From NCBI GenBank assembly GCA_039818945.1, contig JBCBSZ010000015.1, positions 19,348 to 83,347 of the forward strand: a DNA stretch of 64,000 bases. Direction: 5' to 3'. This document shows, piece by piece, positions 48,802 through 56,893 of this stretch; within the stretch, counting starts at the first letter, position 1, and every line of letters starts with the position of its first letter. The DNA comes from JBCBSZ01 sp039818945 (GTDB taxonomy: Bacteria > Actinomycetota > Acidimicrobiia > Acidimicrobiales > Poriferisodalaceae). The notes beneath the pieces were generated by a model that saw only the letters and a program-made list of their open reading frames with translations, did not search any database and was not told the origin of the DNA. The translations under genes and the position numbers were made by a program.

Positions 48802-50175
48802 TCAGAGCTCGGGCGTGGACTCGATCCGACCGTCCCGCACGGCGCGCTCGTGCGCCGCGTGGTCGTCGTCGTTGAGGTCGGCGTAGCGCTCGGCGAACTC
48901 GGCGACGACCTCGTCGACCGCCCGGTCGTCGCCCAGGTAGCCCGAGATCGCAGCGCCGTCGCCGGTCCGGGCGTGGGCCAGGGCCAGCGCGCCGCCACAG
49001 GTCCTCGCGTAGCGGCGGAGGCGCTTCGGGCCCATCTGGTCCACCTCGGCCGACCCCTTGCCGTCCCACATCTGGCGGAAGTAGAAGTCGAGCTTGCGGC
49101 CCCGGCGATCGTCGACGTGCGACCACCCGAGCAGGATGTCGCCGGTGGCCTGCATCAACCGTTGACCCCGGACGACGCGCTCGCCGGCGTGCTCGAAGCC
49201 GCTCGGTCCGGCGTACGGCTCGAGCACGGACTCCGATGCCTCCTTGAACTGGAGGAACAGCGGGCTGCCCTGGTCGGACTCCAGCAGGACGATCAGGCAG
49301 TGGGTGCCGACGCTGCCCACGCCCACCACCTTGTAGGCGAGGTCCACGGCCCGGTAGCGGCCGAGCACCGCGGCGCGATGCGGCGCGAGGGAGTCGAGGT
49401 AGCGCCGGTAGAAGCCGCGGAGGCGCTCGCGCTCCTCGTCGTCGTCGAGGGTGTGTCCGAGGGGCACGATCAGGGGCGGGCGGGCAACGATCCGCGGGTG
49501 CCCGTCGACCATCTCCGTCAGCTTGCGCAGCGCCCGGACGCTGTCCTTGCGCGTGGCCTTCTCGATCGCCTTCCGCGACCGCCTCCGCAGCTTCTCGTCG
49601 TCGGCCAGCAACGTGGCGATGTCGATGCGGTGGTAGCGGAGGTCGAGCGGGCTCATCGACAGCGCGGCGGCCAGCACCTCGCGGTAGCCGGCGGTCGCCG
49701 CCCTCGTGGCCGACCGGGTGGCCTTGTCGGACAGCTCGTTGTTGCGGCCGGCGATCGTGACGCTCGCCGCGAGGCGCTTGAGGTCCCACTCGAAGGGCCC
49801 CGGTGAGGTCTCGTCGAAGTCGTTGAGGTCGAAGACGAGGCGGCGATCGGCCCCGTTGAACACCCCGAAGTTCGAGAGGTGGGCATCACCGCAGAGCTGG
49901 ACCCGGAGATCGGTCGTCGGCGTCCGCGAGAGATCCGACGCCATGATCGCCGCGCCGCCCCGGTAGAAGGTGAACGGTGACACGCCCATCCGGGCGTGCC
50001 GGATCGGGACGAGATGCGGCACCCGGTGCTCGTCCTGGGTCATCAGCAGCTGCACGGGGTCGGGGCGGCCAACCGTCGGGAGCTCGGCGTGGGCCTCGAG
50101 CGGCACCTTCGTCCGCAGCTCGCGACCGAGCTCCACGCGGGCCTGGACGGCGGGGGTGAGGGTCGGCGACGCCAC
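48802..50175 (-). CDS. DUF2252-family protein (kinase-like fold)
   Basis: 457 residues. PFTFYRGGAAIMASDLS, VQLCGDAHLSNFGVF and VFDLNDFDETSPGPFEWDLKRL are the DUF2252 signature; the DAHLSN and DLNDFDE motifs mirror the catalytic loop and metal Asp of aminoglycoside-phosphotransferase folds. Substrate and reaction are unknown. GTG start at 50175, 15 nt after the lipoprotein gene, so it is the last gene of the minus-strand run. Confidence 0.92.
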   Translation of the reverse strand: MASPTLTPAVQARVELGRELRTKVPLEAHAELPTVGRPDPVQLLMTQDEHRVPHLVPIRHARMGVSPFTFYRGGAAIMASDLSRTPTTDLRVQLCGDAHLSNFGVFNGADRRLVFDLNDFDETSPGPFEWDLKRLAASVTIAGRNNELSDKATRSATRAATAGYREVLAAALSMSPLDLRYHRIDIATLLADDEKLRRRSRKAIEKATRKDSVRALRKLTEMVDGHPRIVARPPLIVPLGHTLDDDEERERLRGFYRRYLDSLAPHRAAVLGRYRAVDLAYKVVGVGSVGTHCLIVLLESDQGSPLFLQFKEASESVLEPYAGPSGFEHAGERVVRGQRLMQATGDILLGWSHVDDRRGRKLDFYFRQMWDGKGSAEVDQMGPKRLRRYARTCGGALALAHARTGDGAAISGYLGDDRAVDEVVAEFAERYADLNDDDHAAHERAVRDGRIESTPEL

Positions 50176-50190
50176 GCGGGATCCGGACCG

Positions 50191-50619
50191 TCAGCAGTCG
50201 CCGAGCGTGGCGAACACCGCCTGAGCGGCGTCGGCGACCGACGAGGCCGCATCTCCGACCGCCCCGACGTTCTCGCGCGTCAGCTCGCCGCCGAGCTCGG
50301 AGAGGGAACCGCGCAGGCCGTCGACCGCGGAGTCGAGCGCGGCGACGTCGTCCTCGGTGGCGTCCCCGGCGGCGTCCCTGAGCTCACCCACGTCGTCGGC
50401 GATCTCGGAGACCACCTCATCGAGGCCATCGGTGCCGCCCGCGATCAGGTCGAGATCGGCGAGCGCCCCGATGCTCGAGCGCAGGGACTCGCCCGCCTCG
50501 CAGTAGCGGTCCTGCGCCGAGTCGTCATCGCCGCACCCGCCGAGCGCCGCAAGCCCCATCAGAGCGACGGCGAGCGTCGTGGTCGTCCGCCGTCGCCCCG
50601 CCCGGTTCGCACGTGCCAT
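50191..50619 (-). CDS. Small secreted lipoprotein
   Basis: 142 residues. A basic N-terminus (ARANRAGRRR) and hydrophobic segment end in the lipobox LAALGGC, then Gly-Asp-Asp-Asp. The mature protein is a helical, Asp/Ala/Glu-rich bundle (DEVVSEIADDVGELRDAAGD), with two Cys (YCEAG and the last residue) that may bond. Family not recognised. It lies between the dimethylformamidase-like and DUF2252 genes on the same strand. Confidence 0.8.
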   Translation of the reverse strand: MARANRAGRRRTTTTLAVALMGLAALGGCGDDDSAQDRYCEAGESLRSSIGALADLDLIAGGTDGLDEVVSEIADDVGELRDAAGDATEDDVAALDSAVDGLRGSLSELGGELTRENVGAVGDAASSVADAAQAVFATLGDC

Positions 50620-50650
50620 CGTCCACCACCTCGATCGTCGTGCCACCTTC

Positions 50651-52243
50651 CTACTCCTCCCCCGAGTCGTCGGCGAAGCGGGACCCACGTCGGCCGAGTC
50701 GATCGAGGACGTTGCGCGTGATCCGGTCGACCACGGGGTCGGCGAGCGCGTACGACCAGTCGGTGGTCCCGGCGTTGACGACCTCTCCGCCGCCCTTCGT
50801 GAACGACGCCATCACGGCACGGGTCGCGGCCAGTCTGGCCACGTGCTCCGGGCTCGCGCTGCCGAAGAGCAGCCACGCGATCCCCTCGAGGTCGCCCGGC
50901 GGGTCGAGCGAGGCCCAGAGGCCGGCCGGCGCCTCGCAGACCTCGTCGGTGATCGAGAGCAACCGGGCCGGCGCCGTGGCGATGACCTGCAACGTCTCCG
51001 GCGCGCCGTCCTCGTGGGTCGGTTCCGGCCGGCCGTCGACGTCCGTGAGCGCGCAGCCGTCGACCTCGTAGGCGACCACGAAGTGCTCGCCGCCGAACGT
51101 GTCACCCTCGGCGAGACCGGTCCCGGCGAGCGCCCAGTGCTCGGGACGGTGGACGCGGTACGAGCCGTCGCCGTCGGGCACGCCGAGTCCGACCCGGTGA
51201 TACCCACCCCGGCTGAACGAGAGCCCGATGGTCTCGGTCTCGGGTCGACCGATCCGGGGGTCGGACCACATGGACGTGAGTCGCTCCGGCATGGGCCCGT
51301 CGCGCACCGGGTCGTCGCGACGGGCCCGACCCTTGTGGCAGATCATCGACGCACCGTCGTCGTCGTAGCGCACCTGCCAGTTGCACGTGTTGCCGGAGAA
51401 GACGGCGAGGTTGCCGCCGGCCTCGACGAAGGCGTCGACGGTGTCGCGCATGCCCCACGACCAGTACTCGTCGTGGCCGACCGAGAGGAGGAGGCGGTGT
51501 CCGTCGACGGCCTCGGGCCGTCGCTCCAGGTCCGCGTTCACGGCGTAGTCGAGCCGGTAGCCGCGGCGCTCGGCCCAGGCGACGAAGCGGCGCTCCCAGT
51601 TGTGCCAGCCGGTGGAGTCGGTCCAGAGCGGATACTGCTGCTCGGCCTGGTAGCGCAGCAGCCGAGCATGGGTCGGGTCGGACGGACGCTCGGTGTTGGC
51701 GAGGCGCCCATCGAACTCGACCTCCTCGGGCGCCGACGGACGCCGGAGGTACCCCCGCTCCAGCGGGCGACGGAACGACACCCGGGTCGCCCCGCTGTAC
51801 ATGCACCGGCCGCCCCACTGGTTGTACGCCTGCCAGGTGTTGGTGGCGAGGACGAGCAGCGCGCCCGCCGGCTCGGCCGCCTCCGCTCGTCGGAGGACGA
51901 AGAACGCCTCCGAACGAGCGGCTTCGCCGTGGCCCTCGGCGAGCAGCGAGATCTCGTAGTAGCCCGAGGGCCAGTCGGGCCCGGTGGGCACCGTGAACGT
52001 CACCGGCCAGTCGCAGCCGTCACGCCACGCCGCCTCGGGCACGGGATGGTCGATGCCGACGATGCCGTGCCGGCGCCACACCAGCTCGCGGTCGGCGCCG
52101 ATGCGATGCACCTCCGCGGAGAAGCGATCAGCCCGGCTGGCGCAGTGGACGTCGACCTCGTCGCCGGGAGCGAAGCTCTGCTCCCCGGCGTAGCCCTCGA
52201 CGACGGGCCAGCGCGTGTAGTGCCGCGGCCCGGTCTCCTCCAT
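50651..52243 (-). CDS. N,N-dimethylformamidase large-subunit-like protein
   Basis: 530 residues. The N-terminal 100 residues form a beta domain (VEGYAGEQSFAPGDEVDVHC). The rest is the DMFase beta-subunit-like domain: LVLATNTWQAYNQWGG, then SVGHDEYWSWGMRDTVDAF and GGNLAVFSGNTCNWQVRY, which hold the His, Glu and Tyr set of the family's iron site as I understand it. It hydrolyses an amide in the model enzyme; the substrate here is unknown. It starts 12 nt after the P450-SnoaL gene, giving a P450/amidohydrolase operon under the MarR-type operator. A TAGCCT motif overlaps the upstream stop, so an additional start is possible. Confidence 0.82.
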   Translation of the reverse strand: MEETGPRHYTRWPVVEGYAGEQSFAPGDEVDVHCASRADRFSAEVHRIGADRELVWRRHGIVGIDHPVPEAAWRDGCDWPVTFTVPTGPDWPSGYYEISLLAEGHGEAARSEAFFVLRRAEAAEPAGALLVLATNTWQAYNQWGGRCMYSGATRVSFRRPLERGYLRRPSAPEEVEFDGRLANTERPSDPTHARLLRYQAEQQYPLWTDSTGWHNWERRFVAWAERRGYRLDYAVNADLERRPEAVDGHRLLLSVGHDEYWSWGMRDTVDAFVEAGGNLAVFSGNTCNWQVRYDDDGASMICHKGRARRDDPVRDGPMPERLTSMWSDPRIGRPETETIGLSFSRGGYHRVGLGVPDGDGSYRVHRPEHWALAGTGLAEGDTFGGEHFVVAYEVDGCALTDVDGRPEPTHEDGAPETLQVIATAPARLLSITDEVCEAPAGLWASLDPPGDLEGIAWLLFGSASPEHVARLAATRAVMASFTKGGGEVVNAGTTDWSYALADPVVDRITRNVLDRLGRRGSRFADDSGEE

Positions 52244-52255
52244 CGCCTCCGGAGG

Positions 52256-53920
52256 CTAGGAGCCCGTCGCCTCGGCGGCGAAGACCTCCGCCACGACGGC
52301 GGAGTTGGCGAAGTCGCGGAAGCGGTACCACCGCCCGTCGCGGATCTCGACGATGTGAGCGAAGTCGGACTCGAAGTCCGTGCCGCCGGTGATCGTCCGG
52401 AACCTGAGGTGACCGAAGACCGCCAGGTGCTCGTCGTGCTCGATGAAGAGCTCGGGGCGCATCTCGATGACCTCGACCGACTCACCGACCGCGCCCAGGA
52501 ACGCTGCGACGCCCTCCGTGCCGCGGTAGGTGCCGGCGTACGGGATGACGTCGCTGCCGTAGTAGGTGATCTCGACGTCGGGGTGCATGCCGGCGAAGAC
52601 GGTCTCGGCGTCACCGGCCGGCACGGCCTCGTACATGCGGCGGGTGAGGGCGACGTTCGGGCTGTCGGTCATGGCTGCTCCTGGCGGTTCGGGTGCGTCG
52701 GGACGGAGGCGGATGGGGAGGGTCGTGAACGAGTGGTTCAGGAGGTTGACGGTCTGCTTGCGGGGCGGGGCGCCGCCCAGCGCGAGATCGGGGAAGCGAT
52801 CGAGAAGCGCGTCGAGCGTCGCCGCCACCTCGAGCCGGGCGAGCTGCGCGCCCAGGCAGAAGTGGTTGCCCCGACCGAACGTGAGGTGCTGGTTGATGTT
52901 CGGCCGGTCGAGTCGGAGCTCCTCCGGGGCGTCGAACACGTCGGGATCGTGGTTCGCGGCGGCGAAGAACAGCGCCACCCAGTCACCGGCGGCGATCTGC
53001 GCGCCGCCGAGCTCGACGTCGCGCGCAGCGACCCGGAAGAGTCGCTGGGGCGGACCGGTGAGGCGGAGGATCTCCTCGATGCAGGGCTCGACCAGCGTCC
53101 GATCATCCAGCAACCGGCGGCGGAGCTCCGGGCGGGCGGCGACCTCGTGGACGACGTTGCCGATGAGACCCGTGGTGGTCTCGGCCCCCGCCACGAGCAA
53201 CGTGATGCAGAACCGGACCACCTCGGCGGGATCGAGCCGGGCGCCGTCGAGCTCGGCGGCGAGCATGGCCGTCGTCAGGTTGTCCCAGCCGCCGCCCTCA
53301 CCGGCCAGCTCGCGGCCGACGTGCGCGACCACGTACTCCCCCATCTCGGCGTTGGAGGCGTTGCGCTCCTCGGGGCTGAGGTCCGCGGAGAGCATGAAGG
53401 CCGGCGCCCACCGCTCGAGCAGGGCGGCATCGCCGGCCGGGAAGCCGAGGAGGCGGGTCATGACCAGTGCCGGCACCTTCGCCGCGATCGTCGCCATCAC
53501 GTCCGTGTCGCCGGGCTCGTCGACCTGGTCGAGGATCGGGCCGAGGTGCTCGACGATCCACGGACGGAGCTGGTCGATGCGGCGCTTGGTGAACGCCGCG
53601 CTGAGCAGTCGGCGGAGCTGGCCGTGCTCGGGCTCGTCGTGGTTCACGAGCATGAGCGTCGGCGCCTCGGACTCCTCCTGGCTCGGGTCGCGGGAGGAGA
53701 AGGTCGTGTGATCGCGCACCGCCGCGTCGACGTCCCGATGGCGCAGGACCGCCCAGGCGGTCACCGGCGGATCCTGACCGGGGATGGTGCCCGGCGGGTG
53801 ATCGACGAGCCCGTAGTGCGGGGAGGTGTCGCGCAGCGCCCGGTACGCCGGGTACGGATCGGCGATCACCTCCGGATCGGTCAGCTCCTCGACGCGCCAC
53901 GACGTCGTGCTCGTCCCCAT
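52256..53920 (-). CDS. Cytochrome P450 fused to a SnoaL-like domain
   Basis: 554 residues. The P450 part (1-405) has LLVAGAETTTGLIGN (I helix), EEILRLTGPPQ (ExxR) and heme loop FGRGNHFCLGAQLARLE. After a short linker (RPDAPEPPGAA) the same frame continues from Met417 into a SnoaL/NTF2-like barrel (TRRMYEAVPAGDAETVFAGMHPDVEITYYG; FRFRDFANSAVV). No stop separates them, yet the Met417 codon has its own AGGAG site. So either a true bifunctional protein is made, or both fusion and free SnoaL. ATG at 53920 follows GGAGGGG. The promoter and operator are described separately. Confidence 0.88.
   Translation of the reverse strand: MGTSTTSWRVEELTDPEVIADPYPAYRALRDTSPHYGLVDHPPGTIPGQDPPVTAWAVLRHRDVDAAVRDHTTFSSRDPSQEESEAPTLMLVNHDEPEHGQLRRLLSAAFTKRRIDQLRPWIVEHLGPILDQVDEPGDTDVMATIAAKVPALVMTRLLGFPAGDAALLERWAPAFMLSADLSPEERNASNAEMGEYVVAHVGRELAGEGGGWDNLTTAMLAAELDGARLDPAEVVRFCITLLVAGAETTTGLIGNVVHEVAARPELRRRLLDDRTLVEPCIEEILRLTGPPQRLFRVAARDVELGGAQIAAGDWVALFFAAANHDPDVFDAPEELRLDRPNINQHLTFGRGNHFCLGAQLARLEVAATLDALLDRFPDLALGGAPPRKQTVNLLNHSFTTLPIRLRPDAPEPPGAAMTDSPNVALTRRMYEAVPAGDAETVFAGMHPDVEITYYGSDVIPYAGTYRGTEGVAAFLGAVGESVEVIEMRPELFIEHDEHLAVFGHLRFRTITGGTDFESDFAHIVEIRDGRWYRFRDFANSAVVAEVFAAEATGS
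52678..52682 (-). promoter_or_regulatory. Internal ribosome site for the SnoaL-like part
   Basis: AGGAG on the minus strand, 5 nt before the in-frame ATG at 52672, which opens a complete SnoaL-like reading frame (52256-52672). Placement is that of a working start. It suggests the SnoaL unit was once, or still is, a separate gene whose upstream P450 stop codon has been lost. Confidence 0.5.
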
Positions 53921-53941
53921 GTCGCCCCCTCCGGCATTCTG

Positions 53942-53970
53942 TGTCGTCGCGACATTATGTCGCTGAGACA
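53942..53970. promoter_or_regulatory. 29-bp dyad operator between the P450-SnoaL and MarR genes
   Basis: Perfect two-fold symmetry about T53956: TGTC-N3-GCGACAT-T-ATGTCGC-N3-GACA. The core GCGACATTATGTCGC (53949-53963) has 7-bp arms. It covers the -10 box of the P450 operon promoter and lies 51 bp or more upstream of the MarR start, so a bound MarR-type dimer would block P450-SnoaL transcription. The region is markedly more AT-rich than the rest of the window. Confidence 0.8.
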
Positions 53971-53979
53971 CATTGTCAA
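53952..53979 (-). promoter_or_regulatory. Consensus-like promoter of the P450-SnoaL operon
   Basis: Minus strand: TTGACA (53979-53974), 16-nt spacer, TAATGT (53957-53952). This is the closest match to a housekeeping sigma consensus seen in the window. The -10 lies within the dyad operator. The predicted start near 53945 leaves a leader of about 25 nt with a GGAGGGG ribosome site before the ATG at 53920. Confidence 0.75.
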
Positions 53980-54007
53980 GGGCGAAGGTTCGGCGGCGGG
54001 CCGGCGT

Positions 54008-54013
54008 TAGCCT
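54008..54013 (+). promoter_or_regulatory. -10 element of a probable leaderless MarR promoter
   Basis: TAGCCT, 7 nt, then GTG at 54021. Same arrangement as at the response regulator, P450 and 18828 genes. It decides the start of the MarR gene over an in-frame TTG at 53973, which would lie in the operator region. Confidence 0.55.
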
Positions 54014-54020
54014 CCCGGGG

Positions 54021-54545
54021 GTGAGCGGATCCGCCGACGACGAGCTCCTCCGGCACGATCCGGTCCGCCGCGACCACTACGCCGAGGAGTTCCTCGAGCT
54101 CTTCTACCCGGTCCACTACAAGATCGGGATCGGCATCGAGGACGCGATGCGCCGGGGGAAGCTGAGCCGGCATCAGGTGGCGGTGCTGTGGCTCCTGCGC
54201 AACGAGGGCGACGAGCACGGCGAGCTGCGCCGCAAGGACGTCGAGCGCCATCTGACCTCGTGGTTCGAGATCCAGAACTCGGCCGTGTCGAAGACCCTGC
54301 GCTCACTGGCCCGCGAGCCCGATCCGCTCATCGAGCTGTTCGAGGACCCGTCGTCGGGTCGCGAGAAGCGGCTCCGGCTCACCGACGCCGGGCGCGACGA
54401 GATCAGCTCGATCATCGCCGCCGGACGTGCGTTCATCGCCCGCATGGTCGACCACCTGACCGAGGTGTCCTCCGACGAGGGCGTCCGGTTCCTGTCCGAG
54501 GTGTCGGAGATCATCGAAGTCGTCCGCGAGGTGCCACCGGACTGA
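54021..54545 (+). CDS. MarR-family transcriptional regulator
   Basis: 174 residues. A winged-helix domain: HKIG-type entry helix, KLSRHQVAVLWLLRNEG (helix-turn-helix entry), recognition region NSAVSKTLRSLARE, and the wing LIELFEDPSSGREKRLRLTDAGRDE, with a long C-terminal dimerisation helix (SEVSEIIEVVREV). It should bind the 29-bp dyad in the adjacent promoter and repress the P450-SnoaL/dimethylformamidase operon until an aromatic or hydrophobic ligand binds; the ligand is unknown. Confidence 0.92.
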   Translation: MSGSADDELLRHDPVRRDHYAEEFLELFYPVHYKIGIGIEDAMRRGKLSRHQVAVLWLLRNEGDEHGELRRKDVERHLTSWFEIQNSAVSKTLRSLAREPDPLIELFEDPSSGREKRLRLTDAGRDEISSIIAAGRAFIARMVDHLTEVSSDEGVRFLSEVSEIIEVVREVPPD

Positions 54546-54586
54546 CGTGCCACCGGCCGCACGCGGTCCCGTGCCACGATCGGGCC

Positions 54587-55561
54587 GTGCCGTCGCCGGG
54601 GACCACCAGGAGCCGTCGTTGGCTGCTCGTCGCTGCGCTCCTCGTGGCCGCTTGCTCCTCGGACGGCGACGATGCGGTCGACACGACGACGCCCCCGACG
54701 GTCTCGGCCCCCACCACCGTGGCGGCGACCATCGCAGCGCCGACGATCGAGACGACCACGACCACGACGCCGGCTCCCGACGAGCTCGCCGTCCCGACCG
54801 AACCCGCCGCGCTCGCCGCCGCCCTGACCGAGGCCGAGCTCGCGCTCCGCGACCCCTCCACGGTCGACACCGCGGCGTGGGGTCGACGCCAGCAGCGCCT
54901 CTATCGGGCGCTGCCCCGCGACGCCGACGAGGCGGACGCGGTCGTGGCGCTGGTCGACGAGTCCGTCGTCGACGCGGTCCGACTCAACCTGACCGCTCGA
55001 CAGGCGCTGTCGTCACTGGTCCGGTCGGGACCGTTGAGTGAGACGCTGCCCGCCTGGCGGATCGATCCGCCGCTGCCGGCGGACGAGCTGCTCGGCTACT
55101 ACCGGGAGGCCGAGGCCGCCACCGGCATCGAGTGGGAGTACCTGGCCGCGATCAACCTGATCGAGACCCGGATGGGCCGCATCGACGGGTTGTCGACCGC
55201 GGGGGCGACCGGACCGATGCAGTTCCTCCCGACGACCTGGGAGGAGTGCTGCGAGGGCGATCCGACCGTCGACCGCGACGCGATCAACGGCGCGGCCGTC
55301 TACCTCGTGAACCGGGGCGGACCCGACGACATGGCTCGTGCGCTGTTCGGCTACAACCCGTCGGACGAGTACGTCACCGCGATCAGCGCCTACGCCGACG
55401 TCATGCGGGCAGACGAGCTCGCCTACCGCGGGTACCACGCCTGGGAGGTGTACTTCCTGTCGGCGGCGGGGTTGGTCCGCATGCCCGAGGGCTACGAGGA
55501 GACCGAACCGGTCGATGCGGCGACGTGGATCGCAGCGAACCCCGACGCCCTGGTGGACTGA
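54587..55561 (+). CDS. Lipoprotein lytic transglycosylase (SLT type)
   Basis: 324 residues. A lipobox (LLVAACSS) places the lipid on Cys near 23. A Thr/Pro-rich linker (TTTTTTPAPDE) and a helical segment follow. The catalytic part has AINLIETRMGRIDGLSTAGATGPMQFLPTTW, in which the Glu of INLIETRMG is the catalytic acid and GPMQFLPTTW the substrate groove, and AVYLVNRGG later. It cleaves peptidoglycan at the outer face of the membrane, like actinobacterial SLT lipoproteins. Third muralytic-type enzyme in the window after the Rpf-like and M15 proteins. GTG start 41 nt after the MarR gene. Confidence 0.9.
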   Translation: MPSPGTTRSRRWLLVAALLVAACSSDGDDAVDTTTPPTVSAPTTVAATIAAPTIETTTTTTPAPDELAVPTEPAALAAALTEAELALRDPSTVDTAAWGRRQQRLYRALPRDADEADAVVALVDESVVDAVRLNLTARQALSSLVRSGPLSETLPAWRIDPPLPADELLGYYREAEAATGIEWEYLAAINLIETRMGRIDGLSTAGATGPMQFLPTTWEECCEGDPTVDRDAINGAAVYLVNRGGPDDMARALFGYNPSDEYVTAISAYADVMRADELAYRGYHAWEVYFLSAAGLVRMPEGYEETEPVDAATWIAANPDALVD

Positions 55562-55568
55562 TCGGGCG

Positions 55569-56678
55569 CTAGGGCAGCGGCCGGAGCCGCGACGTGCCCG
55601 GCGGCTCCCAGCTCGGCGAGCCTCCCGGCCCCAACCCGATCAACGCACCGTTCGTCGGCACGATCACGACCTGATCGGTCACGAGCGGTGGCCCGATCTC
55701 CGAGGGCCGGTCACGACCGTCGCCGAAGGTGACCACATCGGTGACGTCGACGGCCCAGCGTTCGGCCCCGGTCGCGACGTCGAGGCACCGCAGGACCTGC
55801 CCGTCGTCGACCAGGGCGGCGCTGCCGGCCAGGACCGGGTGCGCCTGCGATCCGAACCGAGCCCACCAGAGCGGTCGGCCGGACCCGAGCTCGACGGCGG
55901 CCTGGTGATCGCTCGACGTGACGATCGCCGAGCTGCCGTCGGTGCACAGGAAGGTGCCCATCGCGTGGGTGAGGGGCGTCTCGTGGCGGACGGTGCCGGT
56001 GTCGAGCTCGATCGAGTAGAGGTGGCGGTCGCGGCAGCCGAGCAGCGCCCAGCCGTCGCGGTGGGCGAGGCAACGGATCACGTCGGGGCAGCTGAAGCCC
56101 CAGACCAGCGCTCCGGTGAGCCCGTCGAGGCAACGGACCTCGTCGCCCGAGGTCAGCACGACCCGATCCGCCCCCGCGACGATGGCGTCGGCGGGCTGCG
56201 GGAGCGCCCACAGCAACGACCCGTCGCGAACCGAGATGCCCAGCACGCGATCCTGGGTGCCGGCGGCGACGATCACACCGGCCGACTCGGCGATCGCGAG
56301 CCGCGAGGCGGAGAAGGACGGACGGAGGAGGCGCTGCTCCCGGAAGGTCCATCGCAGCGCGAGACCGTCGGTGTCGATGAGGTGCAGGGTGTCGCGGTCG
56401 GGGACGAGGATCGCGCCGTCGCAGGCGACCACCTCCTCGTCGGCGACCGGGCCGCCGATGATGCCGAGATCCCGTGAGAGCCGCTCGGCCCCGCTGAGCG
56501 GGTCGAAGCCCACGAGCAGGTCGCGATCGCGCTCGAGCAGACCGGTCCGCATGCGAACGAACACCGTGCCATCGAGCAGCAGCGGCCGAGCCAGCCGGGT
56601 CGCTCGCGGCGACGACCGGGCGCCGCCCCCCTGGTGCGGGAAGTCGAACACCCAGTGGACCCCCGGCGTCGATCGCAT
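55569..56678 (-). CDS. PQQ-like beta-propeller protein
   Basis: 369 residues from the chosen ATG. Successive blades end in recurring W-D-like patterns (LLVGFDPLSGAERLSRDLG, LLWALPQPADAIVAG, CLDGLTGALVWGFSC, LYSIELDTGTVRHETP, CLDVATGAERWAVDV), the signature of PQQ/BamB-type propellers. No signal peptide, TM or enzyme domain, so it is probably a cytoplasmic binding scaffold or sensor. The start is uncertain: GTG at 56720 would add 14 residues (SVGWAWSEEP) but has no ribosome site. Convergent with the transglycosylase lipoprotein. Confidence 0.78.
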   Translation of the reverse strand: MRSTPGVHWVFDFPHQGGGARSSPRATRLARPLLLDGTVFVRMRTGLLERDRDLLVGFDPLSGAERLSRDLGIIGGPVADEEVVACDGAILVPDRDTLHLIDTDGLALRWTFREQRLLRPSFSASRLAIAESAGVIVAAGTQDRVLGISVRDGSLLWALPQPADAIVAGADRVVLTSGDEVRCLDGLTGALVWGFSCPDVIRCLAHRDGWALLGCRDRHLYSIELDTGTVRHETPLTHAMGTFLCTDGSSAIVTSSDHQAAVELGSGRPLWWARFGSQAHPVLAGSAALVDDGQVLRCLDVATGAERWAVDVTDVVTFGDGRDRPSEIGPPLVTDQVVIVPTNGALIGLGPGGSPSWEPPGTSRLRPLP

Positions 56679-56893
56679 CGGCTCCTCGGACCACGCCCAG
56701 CCCACGGATGCCGCCGTCACCGCGGGCCGCCCCGACCGTGTCGTTCCACCGTCACGCCGCAGCGCCCTCCTCGACCACCGATCGCCTGCGCGACTCCTGC
56801 CTCGACGGCCGAGCACCCTACCGGCGTGGCCCGTCGACGCAGCGGACCGGCACCTCGGGCGACGACGGCGGCCGTCGGGCAAGACTCGTCGCC

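Noticed and set aside
50579..54010. Long plus-strand open frame opposite the dimethylformamidase-like and P450-SnoaL genes
   Set aside because: The minus strand has heme-loop, I-helix and ExxR motifs; the plus frame shows none and runs through the real promoter.
53973..54020. Upstream TTG start for the MarR gene adding 16 residues
   Set aside because: It would begin within the P450 promoter and add a basic stretch with no family match; the TAGCCT-N7-GTG signal favours 54021.
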